Origin: Pythium myriotylum
Lineage: Eukaryota > Oomycota > Peronosporomycetes > Pythiales > Pythiaceae
NCBI GenBank assembly: GCA_023091665.1
Contig: JALJCQ010000013.1
Span: forward strand, 992,001-1,056,000
Direction: 5' to 3'
DNA length: 64,000 nt
Shown: one piece after another, positions 38,555 to 46,981 of the stretch
How the letters are laid out: every line of letters starts with the position of its first letter
Position numbering within the stretch: position 1 is the first letter of the stretch
Notes under the pieces: generated by a model
The model's database searches: none
What the model saw: only the letters and a program-made list of their open reading frames with translations
What the model was told of the DNA's origin: nothing
Position numbers and translations under genes: made by a program

Positions 38555-39727
38555 TCAAGCTTTACGCGCAGCAGCTTTCTTGACCCGTAGTGCTCGTTTG
38601 ATCCTGTCGATCTCGTCTCGGTACGGCTGGTATTTCGCGAGCGCCGCCCACATCGCCGAGTGACCTGCATTGTATTTGAACGGGCGGTACTCGAGGCCGC
38701 TTGGCGTCGCCGGGAAACGCTCGAACGCATTCGCCTCGAGGTACTTGAGGCATTCGTCATCCCCGAGTTTCTGCATATTAACGACGGGAGTGCGATACCA
38801 CCACCAGTACGCCTGCTCCGGTCGGGCATCAAGGTCGACAAAGAATTGAGGGCCGACGGCTTGATACAGTGGAGCGATCACATTGTTTTCGAAAAATCGG
38901 GTCGCCGAGTCCTGGCGGTTCTTCCTTTCGTCTTGCTCTGCTAAATGGTCAGTGGGAGGGTTGTAGAAGTACCAGAACTGGCGCTCCCATGCAGCTCGCG
39001 CATGCTTTCTCCAGAAATGCTTGAGTGACTCGGCGATCGTTGGGTGCGCCACGTGGTCAAAAGGATACTCGATCTTGCTCACGTCGTAGATCTTCTCCCA
39101 CGGCCGCTTCTTTACCATGTCCTTGAGAGCACTCAAAACGCGGTCTTCTCCGACAGCATCGTCGTCACTTCGCGACTTCCGACTCCTTCGCGCGTCCGGA
39201 GTAGCCGCCGCGGCGTCGACAACAACGATGGGCATCTCCGTTGCATCTTCCAGCGCATCCGTACTCTCGATCGGCCGCGCGGGGATGATCGAGATGGCTT
39301 GCTGTTGAAGTTGGATAAAGTCGCCGAGCGCGCGGTCGTCTCCGAAGCAAAACTCGTCGTAGATCTGCTGGAGCCAGTCCCAGTTCTTGAGCTCGACGCG
39401 CGGACCGAGCGCTGCCGAGAGAAGCTTCATGTCGTTCTTGGCGCGAGGCCCGATGGTCTGCGAGCGGCGCTTCATGCGCACGAGGATCGCGTCGGCGCGG
39501 TCGCGGTCGTCGGCGCTGTCGTTGTCCGCCGGCAGCACGGCGATGACCGGGAACGCGAAGCGCACCATGCTGTCGATCGTCGCGAAGCTGCTGGGCTCAT
39601 TGAGATACTCGGACACGATGCGCTTGAGCAGCTCGAGGTTGTCGGTCTTGACGCGGTGCAAGAGAAACTGGCAGAACGGCAGCAGCGGCGAGGGCGCCGC
39701 TCCCGTTCCCGGGGGCGTCCCGCCCAT
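38555..39727 (-). CDS. Uncharacterised WWWYR-motif family protein, member 1 (390 aa)
   Basis: Single exon; the first ATG of the frame is at 39727 (MGGTPPG). I do not recognise the family. The N-terminal part (about 12-145) is helical-looking, starting LPFCQFLLHRVKTDNLELLKR and ending LKNWDWLQQIYDEFC...FIQLQQQAISIIP. A charged linker (DARRSRKSRSDDD) leads to a C-terminal domain (about 205-380) with RPWEKIYDVSKIEYPF, a tryptophan-rich AAWERQFWYF, VGPQFFVDLDARPEQ and WWWYR at 308-312, closed by MWAALAKYQPY and a basic end. The linker and basic tail hint at a nuclear or nucleic-acid role (inference). Four relatives follow at 42.8-48.2 kb. Confidence 0.78.
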   Translation of the reverse strand: MGGTPPGTGAAPSPLLPFCQFLLHRVKTDNLELLKRIVSEYLNEPSSFATIDSMVRFAFPVIAVLPADNDSADDRDRADAILVRMKRRSQTIGPRAKNDMKLLSAALGPRVELKNWDWLQQIYDEFCFGDDRALGDFIQLQQQAISIIPARPIESTDALEDATEMPIVVVDAAAATPDARRSRKSRSDDDAVGEDRVLSALKDMVKKRPWEKIYDVSKIEYPFDHVAHPTIAESLKHFWRKHARAAWERQFWYFYNPPTDHLAEQDERKNRQDSATRFFENNVIAPLYQAVGPQFFVDLDARPEQAYWWWYRTPVVNMQKLGDDECLKYLEANAFERFPATPSGLEYRPFKYNAGHSAMWAALAKYQPYRDEIDRIKRALRVKKAAARKA

Positions 39728-40137
39728 CGCCCGAAGCTCATCAACGATCAACAAAAAGGGGGGGGGGGAGCTCTCTACTCAGATCTGAATCTGGGGCCAG
39801 TCCGACTATACGCGACTATACACGGCACCCATGGTGATCCGGATAAAAAGTATACACGACATCGATCTGTTTTTCTTCGGGACAGGAGATTATGCCGGAT
39901 TCGTCGTTGATTGGTCGAAATCCACGGCATGTCTCAACTCAGCGTGGGACCAAGCAAGAACTAAACTAAAAGAAGACCCAACCTGATTACGGGCCGTCTC
40001 GTTAGCCTCGATGGATGTACTGTAGCGTACTGGCCCTCGCATGAGGAGATCACTTGCTGGCTTGCGGTTGGGCAATCGCCACGCCCCTTGGCCTCCCTCG
40101 TCCGGATCTTCTTCTCTCCCCCTCCCCGATCTCGTCA
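39728..40137. other. Intergenic region, divergent promoters
   Basis: About 410 bases between the divergent starts of WWWYR member 1 and an RNI-like gene. A run of about 12 G lies at 39757-39768. No gene is seen. Confidence 0.5.
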
Positions 40138-41994
40138 ATGGACCGCTTCCAGGCGCTGCCGCTGCCGCTGCTGCAGCGCGTGCTCGCGCTCGTCGACGGC
40201 CGCTACGTCGTCGACGTGCTGCCGCACACGCCGCGGCTCCCCGACGAGCTCTTCGAGAGCCTCGCGCGAGTCTCGCGCGGCTGGCACGTTCTCGTCCAGC
40301 AGCTCCGTGCGGCCCACGACGCCACCAACTTGTCTGTCCACATTGTCCATGGACGAGACGACGAGCTCCGCACTTTCGTCGCCAACGTGCGCCAGCGCGG
40401 CGACAAGCTGCGCTCGCTGCGGCTGCGGCTCGGCAGCGATGAGTTCATCCGGTCCTTCGAGATCTTCAAGGCCCGAGAGAACGAGCAACGGATGGACGAC
40501 CAGGTTTCGATCAACTGGAGAGCCGTCTTCGCGATGTGTCCAAGCCTCCAGCGACTCGATCTATCGGGGATACCCATGCACTCGCGCCACCTGCAGCGCA
40601 TCCTCGACGCCGCTTCGCGCGAGTGCCGGCAGCTCAAGGCGTTGATCATGCCCAAGCGCGAGTGGCACCGTGGTCCCGTGACGATTGAGTGGCTGCCGAC
40701 GATGCACGTCCTGTACCGAGCGCTCGAGCGGTGGTATTCCTACGGCCAGCGCGATGGGAGACGAGGGCTTCTGCAGCTGTCAGTCCCACAGCGCATCACT
40801 CGCAGCCACACCAACGCGACGATCCACGAGCTCGCGGACGAGTATTTGTTGGCTGTCGCGGCTTTCTGCCCAGACATCGAGTACTTTGATGGGTGGAAGG
40901 ACACCTACCAGCAGGTGGACGCTCGGCTCTTATGCGAGGAACTGCTGTACTGCTCAAAGTCTGCCTGGCTCGCGTTTTGTGATCGGTGCCGATCCATTCG
41001 TGAGCTCAACTGGTACGTCTTGCCGTTCATCGACGACTTCTTCGACGTGTTCGCGGCATTCCCGAAGCCAAACCTCAAAAGGCTCATTCTCGCTGGTGGT
41101 GACCACATCAATTTCAACGACAACGCCGTATTTGGAACGTACTACAAGGACGGACCGTGGAGTTACTCTCCGTCCCGTCTTGATCGCATCTTTCAGGCCT
41201 GTCCGGCCTTGGAAGACCTCCACGTCACGTTCCAGCTACCACCCTTCGACGATGGTGCTCGCCAAGATACTATCACTGACGGCTTCTTGGAGTCCATCGC
41301 TCGTCACTGCCCCAAGCTTCGCTCGCTCGTCATCATGGAGTTGTTTGACGCAGACTTCTATGGGTCAATTGAAGGCATCACCGACAGAGGGATCAAGGCG
41401 ATTGCGCAGCTGGAATCGTTGCAAGAACTCAAACTCAAAGCGACGTACTGCGAAGGTGTCGGTCTCGCAGCGCTTCTCCTTGACTGCCCTGCTGGTGCGC
41501 CTGAGCGTGTCGTGAAGATGGTTGTGGGAGATGATGCAAGCAATGGAGACGAGGGTGATATGGAGTATCGAGCAGGTTTCTATGAGATCCTTGCGGAGAT
41601 GCTGGGGATCCTACTGGAAAACTGGCAGCAGCTGAAAAACAAGCGCTTTACGGTCAGCGTCCACGGGCGCCACAGAGGCAGGCTCAACTCAGCTCTGTGG
41701 CGAGGCAGCGTCCATGTTCTCCGAGACAAACTTCAGGCTCGGTGCCCCTGGCTCCACATTTCGATCTCGGAACGCCACCGCCACGTCGTGGTGGTCTTCA
41801 CGACCTCGCAACCTCCAATCACGGTGACCCAGCTGGCGAAACGCATCGTTCGCGCTCACAGCGCTTGGTGGCCCCTCTCGTTGATCTATAGCGTTGTTGA
41901 GCTGGGCCTTAGGATGTGGACGTGGCTGCTTCCGGATCCTTGGGGTTTCCAGGAAGAAGACCGAAAGAAGACTCCACCACAACTAGATATGTAA
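40138..41994 (+). CDS. F-box-like / RNI-like leucine-rich protein (type A, 618 aa)
   Basis: Single exon. The upstream extension of the frame has no ATG, so the start is 40138 (MDRFQALPLPLLQRVLALVDG), which parallels the start of the gene at 10045. An F-box-like head ends near LARVSRGWHVLVQQL. Leucine-rich blocks: CPSLQRLDLSGIPMHSRHLQ, FCPDIEYFDGWKDTYQ, CRSIRELNWYVLPF, HCPKLRSLVIMELF and GIKAIAQLESLQELKLKAT. The ending carries hydrophobic/aromatic WWPLSLIYSVVELGLRMWTWLL, which could be a tail anchor; no other copy in the window has it. That would place this member on a membrane, an inference worth testing. Confidence 0.8.
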   Translation: MDRFQALPLPLLQRVLALVDGRYVVDVLPHTPRLPDELFESLARVSRGWHVLVQQLRAAHDATNLSVHIVHGRDDELRTFVANVRQRGDKLRSLRLRLGSDEFIRSFEIFKARENEQRMDDQVSINWRAVFAMCPSLQRLDLSGIPMHSRHLQRILDAASRECRQLKALIMPKREWHRGPVTIEWLPTMHVLYRALERWYSYGQRDGRRGLLQLSVPQRITRSHTNATIHELADEYLLAVAAFCPDIEYFDGWKDTYQQVDARLLCEELLYCSKSAWLAFCDRCRSIRELNWYVLPFIDDFFDVFAAFPKPNLKRLILAGGDHINFNDNAVFGTYYKDGPWSYSPSRLDRIFQACPALEDLHVTFQLPPFDDGARQDTITDGFLESIARHCPKLRSLVIMELFDADFYGSIEGITDRGIKAIAQLESLQELKLKATYCEGVGLAALLLDCPAGAPERVVKMVVGDDASNGDEGDMEYRAGFYEILAEMLGILLENWQQLKNKRFTVSVHGRHRGRLNSALWRGSVHVLRDKLQARCPWLHISISERHRHVVVVFTTSQPPITVTQLAKRIVRAHSAWWPLSLIYSVVELGLRMWTWLLPDPWGFQEEDRKKTPPQLDM

Positions 41995-42846
41995 GCAATA
42001 ATCTGTGTATATTCCATCGTAGAGCGAGTATCAGCATGTAAATCTCAAGGATTGAGAGTTTGTCAGATCGACACACTCATAATCTGGATCCCACTGCACA
42101 GTCGTGAGGACGTCGCATGGTTTTCTTACACTCATCATAAATCATAAGCGTGAAAGTTCATACGTATACTGATTTGGCGAACCTCAATGTCGTGCTTGAT
42201 CACCTCAGCATCAATATCGTGGCCGTTGCAGATGAATCAGTGCCACATTTGCAACAGGCAACTCGTCAAGACCTCCTGAGTATTTGCGGGTTATGTCGAC
42301 GTCGATATCTGGATGAATTACGATGGGAAAATGAACGGGGGCTCTCTGGAGAACTTCTTCGAGGAGGAAGTCAAGTGCTTGCCACATGAATCCAAGTTCT
42401 TTCTCGAGCGAATACACCTTGATGTCGACGCTACGGACACCTCCAACGGAATACACATCCGTAGCAAATCGACGAGTCCGATTGGAGTGGGAATCATTCG
42501 ACTAATCTTCAGATTGCGCAACAAACGCATTGCTGCAATTGCGTTTAAATGCCAGATGATCGCGAAAGGGCTTCGGTGTTCGTTATGGCTTCGCTTGAGT
42601 GTGCTGAGGAATGAAGACCAGACAGAGATCTTGCAACCGAGATCCCCAGTCCAACTGATTGGCTGAGATCTTAGTCACAGTCAAATTGGATTGGTTCGAA
42701 TTCGAAGCTTTGTGTGGTCAACAACCTCGAGAATCAGATCCGCTTTCTCAGATGGGGAGCTCTCTCGGTGGGAGGTCGCGAAAGATCACTCGTGGGCTGC
42801 TGATGTCGCGACACCGCCGAGAAGCCCTTTCGCCACTAACGGCGAG
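41995..42846. other. Intergenic region holding a decayed RNI-like fragment
   Basis: About 850 bases between an RNI-like gene and WWWYR member 2. Apart from the minus-strand relic at 42135-42548 listed separately, nothing is recognised. The frame of the following gene is open upstream to 42691 but without an ATG before 42847. Confidence 0.5.
42135..42548 (-). pseudogene. Decayed C-terminal fragment of an RNI-like family gene
   Basis: The minus strand reads LNAIAAMRLLRNLKISRM and GLVDLLRMC (from 42548). This fits the conserved block of the intact genes (e.g. SLSALIAMPSMRDIELTR in the 13489 gene and GVSALATLPELRAVKMKAT in the 10045 gene). Homology then continues in another frame (VRSVDIKVYSLEKELGFMWQ, LDFLLEEVLQRAPVHF) and shifts again near 42215. 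At least two frameshifts and no start region make it a relic. The parts before the conserved block are missing or unrecognisable. Confidence 0.55.
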
Positions 42847-44088
42847 ATGACGCGGAACGCGCTGCTGCTCTTTTTCGAATTCATAGCTCTGCGGCTCCGC
42901 ACGGAGAACGTCGAGCTGCTGCGTCGGATCGCGAGCGAGTTCCTGCGCACGCCGCCGTCTTTTGCGACCGTCGAGTCGATGCTGAAGTTTGCGTACCCGT
43001 TCGTCGCGATCACACCCGTGGATCGTGAAGACGACGACGCACAGGAGCAAGCGAATACTTTGTTGGGCAGAATGAGGGATCGGTACCGAGGCCGAGAAGA
43101 CGATTCCTTTGACAAGCTGCACGCTGCTTTGATGAAAATCGTGCAGCTCAACAACTGGTTTTGGCTGCCAGAGATGTTCTCCGATTTTTGCGCCGGCAGC
43201 GATCGTAGCATCGAGCGCTTTGTGGCTGAGCGAGCAAAAACAATCTCGCTTCTCCCATTTCCTCCTTCTTCTGAGAGTCGAATCAAGCGTGAGAATCTCA
43301 AATTTGAAGTCGAAGATACGTGGATGGACGTCACGATGGACAGCGACAGTGCCAAACCCACCCAAAGTTTTGCTACGAGACGGGCCAGTGGCGTGGCTAG
43401 CAAGGAGCTTGTGCGCTCGATTATCACTCAGCTGCACGAGACAGCACGTACCAAGCCGTGGAGGCATGTGTACGACCTATCAAAGATAGAATACCCATTT
43501 AACGCGAGAAAGCATCCTGACCTGAAGGAACGCTTCGACCGATTCTGGAGTCAGCACGCAGAGAACGTGTGGCGACGCAGCTTTTGGTGTAAGGAGACGG
43601 GAGCCGATGGTCTGGACACCCCGGAGTACGTGCATTTGAAGCGTCAGCAACGTTGCGCAGTAATGTCGTTTGCAACAAACGTGATTATTCCGATTTACAA
43701 GAAGTTTGGCGCACGGTTCTTCGTCGAGTTGGATGCCCAAAAGATCCAGCATCGTTGGTGGTGGTATCGAAAGCCCTTTATCGAACTCCCGCGCGTGGCG
43801 ATGCTTGACGGTGTGGATCGTTGTATTAGCTACCTGAAGAGCCAAGCTCGGAAGCGCTTTCCAAAGGTGCCAAGATACTTCATGAAGTGTTCACGGGCCC
43901 AGTGGACTCCAAGAAGCAGTGTGTGGGCTAATATTGCGCAGATTGCGTACATCAAAGTTGCGGTGGAACAGCTCAAGCAATCCAAACACGAGGTCATGGA
44001 GACTGCAAGAGGCAAGTTGAGCGATAACATGGAGAGCGAGGTGTCTTCTAGCCACGAGGATGATGCGGACAGTAGTTTGGAGGACTAG
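42847..44088 (+). CDS. Uncharacterised WWWYR-motif family protein, member 2 (413 aa)
   Basis: ATG at 42847 (MTRNALLLFFEFIALRLRTENVEL). It has the same two-part layout as the other members. The N-terminal part ends LNNWFWLPEMFSDFC...FVAERAKTISLLP. After a linker, the C-terminal domain has KPWRHVYDLSKIEYPF, FDRFWSQHAENVWRRSFW, FGARFFVELDAQK and WWWYR at 304-308, then VWANIAQIAYIKVAVEQLK. The VWERNFW core of other members is VWRRSFW here, so the Glu and Asn of that core are not essential to the fold. The tail is Ser/Asp/Glu-rich. It is convergent with member 3, 83 bases between stops. Function unknown. Confidence 0.78.
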   Translation: MTRNALLLFFEFIALRLRTENVELLRRIASEFLRTPPSFATVESMLKFAYPFVAITPVDREDDDAQEQANTLLGRMRDRYRGREDDSFDKLHAALMKIVQLNNWFWLPEMFSDFCAGSDRSIERFVAERAKTISLLPFPPSSESRIKRENLKFEVEDTWMDVTMDSDSAKPTQSFATRRASGVASKELVRSIITQLHETARTKPWRHVYDLSKIEYPFNARKHPDLKERFDRFWSQHAENVWRRSFWCKETGADGLDTPEYVHLKRQQRCAVMSFATNVIIPIYKKFGARFFVELDAQKIQHRWWWYRKPFIELPRVAMLDGVDRCISYLKSQARKRFPKVPRYFMKCSRAQWTPRSSVWANIAQIAYIKVAVEQLKQSKHEVMETARGKLSDNMESEVSSSHEDDADSSLED

Positions 44089-44171
44089 CTAAAGCATTCG
44101 GGTCAACAAGCGTTGTAGAATGCATTTTTTTTAAAGCTTATCATATTCGGCCAGACTAGCTCTGATCACAT

Positions 44172-45422
44172 TTAAACTACTTCCCGCTCAACTTTCAGCT
44201 GTTCGTGCGAAGCAACATGCTCCCCTCTATCTTGTTGTTCAGGATTGTGTTTGGAGACCGATTTGAGCTTCTTAATCGCCTCTTCGATGTGACTCGTGCA
44301 CAACATGGTTGACCACATGCTTGCGCCACTGGCCCCGTGCATATGGGTTTTGTATCGGAAGCGGGATGGGACTTCTGGAATGCGCGTCAACACCTGGGCA
44401 TGTAAGTAGCGCAGACAATAGTTGAGCCCTTTCGTCTCTGCCATCCCGACCAAGTCAACAAGAGGCTGCCGATACCACCACCATGGATGGTGGACCGATC
44501 GTTTATCAAGGTCCACAAAGAACTGAGGACCAAGAGTGTCAAACACTGGTACCATCACATTCACCACAAACGAGTGGGCCGCACTGCGCTGACGATTGTT
44601 CTGCAATTTATTCTTCTCAGTGTTCTTGGCGGAAGAGTCGACGCACCAGAAGTTGCGCTCCCACACAGCACGAGAGTAGCGGCGCCAGAATGACTCAAGT
44701 GCCGCGGCTAAGCCCGGGTGTTCCTTTTCATTGAACGGATACTCGATTGCGGAGAGGTCGAAGGCTTTTTTCCATGGCGTCTTTGCTTCCACAGCATCCA
44801 TTTCGGCTCGTATGGAGCCAACTAAGTCGACATTCGACTCTTCTTGCTTTACTTCAGTCTGCACAATTGGCGCATGTTCACTTCGAGCACGCTGCCGCCT
44901 CGGCGATTTATCTGTTCGTTGTAACGTTTTGGATCTCCGCTTAGCCGGTACGCTTACGAGCTCTTCATTGTTACCCACGTGCGATGAGGTATTCGGAATC
45001 GCCGGGATAACCAAAATTGCTTCTGGTTGGAGCGAAATAAACTCGCGGATCGTGCGCTCGGATCCCACGAGAAAGTCAGAGTAGATGCGCTCGAGATTGC
45101 GCCAGTTTTTGAGCTGCACTCGGCTTTTTAAACTCGCGTGGAGATCTCGAAAGCGCTCTTCGCATCCTTCGATCGCATCATCCCGATCGCGCATTCGTTG
45201 CAGAAGTGAAAGTGCTTTTGATCGTAGGTTTTCATCATGTTGGTCTCTGGGAAGGATGGCGATCAGGGGAAACACACGATACACCATCTCCTCCACCCTT
45301 GTGAAGTCCGGAGGATCATCATGGAAATCGACAACAATTTGCCGCAAGACATCCAAGTTTTCGGTTTCGACTCGCCACCCGACGAACTTTAGAAAAAGCC
45401 GTAGAACTGCTTCCGCATCCAT
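44172..45422 (-). CDS. Uncharacterised WWWYR-motif family protein, member 3 (416 aa)
   Basis: ATG at 45422 (MDAEAVLRLFLKFVGWRVETEN). Shared N-terminal blocks are LDVLRQIVVDFHDDPPDF, FPLIAILP and LKNWRNLERIYSDFLVG...FISLQPEAILVIP. The linker is basic (KRRSKTLQRTDKSPRRQRAR) and looks like a nuclear localisation signal. The C-terminal domain has TPWKKAFDLSAIEYPFN, SFWRRYSRAVWERNFW, LGPQFFVDLDKRS and WWWYR at 314-318, and ends MWSTMLCTSHIEEAIKKLK. The start lies 139 bases from the divergent start of member 4, so the two probably share a promoter region. Single exon. Role unknown; nuclear location is inference. Confidence 0.8.
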   Translation of the reverse strand: MDAEAVLRLFLKFVGWRVETENLDVLRQIVVDFHDDPPDFTRVEEMVYRVFPLIAILPRDQHDENLRSKALSLLQRMRDRDDAIEGCEERFRDLHASLKSRVQLKNWRNLERIYSDFLVGSERTIREFISLQPEAILVIPAIPNTSSHVGNNEELVSVPAKRRSKTLQRTDKSPRRQRARSEHAPIVQTEVKQEESNVDLVGSIRAEMDAVEAKTPWKKAFDLSAIEYPFNEKEHPGLAAALESFWRRYSRAVWERNFWCVDSSAKNTEKNKLQNNRQRSAAHSFVVNVMVPVFDTLGPQFFVDLDKRSVHHPWWWYRQPLVDLVGMAETKGLNYCLRYLHAQVLTRIPEVPSRFRYKTHMHGASGASMWSTMLCTSHIEEAIKKLKSVSKHNPEQQDRGEHVASHEQLKVEREVV

Positions 45423-45561
45423 GTTCTCGGAAGCAGGAGTTCCCGAAGATGATGAAGCGCCAGTTAAAGGAGGATCAGTGAACTGTAGTATCCTGGCTCA
45501 CCTATGTGAGACTGGACGTTGCCTACATCGGCTTGTGACTCAAACCATTTGCTTTGCTACG

Positions 45562-46755
45562 ATGGAGAATGAACGTACGAGCTCGCCACCTTCATCAATT
45601 CTAATGCGTTTCTGCGACTACCTCAAGAGTCGCCTCCAGACAGAAAACTTCGATGTGTTCAGGCGCATCATTAGCGATTTCGAATCCCACGACGAAGTCT
45701 CGACGACTGTGGATTCAATGCTGCGGCTAGCATTCCCGACGGTGGTTGTGCTCCCAATCGACGTAGTCGATCCTCCAGCACGGTCTCACTCGGAGTCGTT
45801 GCTAAGTTGCATGAAGTCTGAACCACTGGGTGAAAACACGGCGAGAACTCGTCTGGTTCATGAGTTTCGAGCTAGTGTAGAGACGCGAGTTGTTATGAAG
45901 AATGGAGACTGGCTAGAAGGCATATTCGAGGAATTTTGCCGAGGGGAAGACAACATGCTTTCTGTTTTCGTGAGTCGTTGTCGGCAGGCGATATCCATTG
46001 TCCCAGTCGAACCACTGCTTCCACATGACGAAAGGGCACTAGGGAACGTTAGTTCGGCCGACCACGTCATGGGAGGAAAGAACCAGCTTGAAGATATTTC
46101 TGCGTGTCCAGAAACAAGGAGAAACAGGGCGTGTCGAAGCAATGTCCTCCACGAATATGAAGTTGTTGAAGCTATGAAACCATGGGATACAGTTTTCGAC
46201 GTCCTTAAAATGGATCTCCCGACGGGGTGGCATGAGTATCCTCACCTCACTACCCGCTTATTGCGTTTCTGGGAAAGAAATGCGCGTGCTGTCTGGGAGC
46301 GAAACTTCTGGGTCCGATATCCGCCTGATTCAAAATATGATGCATGCCGGACCGACCGTCGGCGACGGCAAGATGCTGCCATGCGTAGCTTCGAACTGGG
46401 GGTATTCGAACCCGTCTATTGCGATCTCGGGCCACAGTTCTTTGTGGATCTTGATTTATGCGAGGAGCGCACTTCGTGGTGGTGGTACCGGCGGCCGGTC
46501 GTGGATATCATGCGGCTTTGCGACGAACAAGGGGTCGAGGCAAGTGTCGAGTACCTCCGCTCGCAGGCATATCAACGATTTCCAACAGTTCCTTGCGGTT
46601 TGAAGGCTCGATTTGACAGACACCACGACGATGGCCGGAGCATGTGGTCGACACGCGAAAAGCATCAACACATGAGCTACGCAATCCAGGATTTGAAGCT
46701 AACCTGTCGGAAAAACCAGGCATCGGATTTGGATCGTAGTGGTGAGCCTTCGTAG
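45562..46755 (+). CDS. Uncharacterised WWWYR-motif family protein, member 4 (397 aa)
   Basis: The open frame extends far upstream, but that part is the antisense of member 3; alignment to relatives puts the start at ATG 45562 (MENERTSSPPSS). Blocks: LMRFCDYLKSRLQTENFDVF, FPTVVVLP, MKNGDWLEGIFEEFCRGED...SRCRQAISIVP. In the C-terminal domain: KPWDTVFDVLKMDLP, RFWERNARAVWERNFW, LGPQFFVDLDLCEE and WWWYR at 306-310, then MWSTREKHQHMSYAIQDLK. The linker between the two parts is shorter and less basic than in member 3. Divergent from member 3 and 226 bases before member 5. Function unknown. Confidence 0.78.
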   Translation: MENERTSSPPSSILMRFCDYLKSRLQTENFDVFRRIISDFESHDEVSTTVDSMLRLAFPTVVVLPIDVVDPPARSHSESLLSCMKSEPLGENTARTRLVHEFRASVETRVVMKNGDWLEGIFEEFCRGEDNMLSVFVSRCRQAISIVPVEPLLPHDERALGNVSSADHVMGGKNQLEDISACPETRRNRACRSNVLHEYEVVEAMKPWDTVFDVLKMDLPTGWHEYPHLTTRLLRFWERNARAVWERNFWVRYPPDSKYDACRTDRRRRQDAAMRSFELGVFEPVYCDLGPQFFVDLDLCEERTSWWWYRRPVVDIMRLCDEQGVEASVEYLRSQAYQRFPTVPCGLKARFDRHHDDGRSMWSTREKHQHMSYAIQDLKLTCRKNQASDLDRSGEPS

Positions 46756-46981
46756 CTGAATATACAGCTCCGAGTTACTCACTTAATAACCGTCTTCTTC
46801 AAATTATTGCGTGCTTTATCTCCTCGTGAAGTTCCTAAAATTTGGCCGAAGAGCTCAAGATCAACCGTCATGAAACCAGGAGCCCTGAACCTCGTCTCAC
46901 ACAGCATAACACCCAGCGGTATTTTTTCACACGACCCGGACCCGGAGCGAAACTCACTCATTCGGCCTCTTTAGATTTAGA

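Noticed and set aside
39044..39910. 288-codon plus-strand frame opposite WWWYR member 1
   Set aside because: Antisense shadow; the minus-strand frame carries all family motifs.
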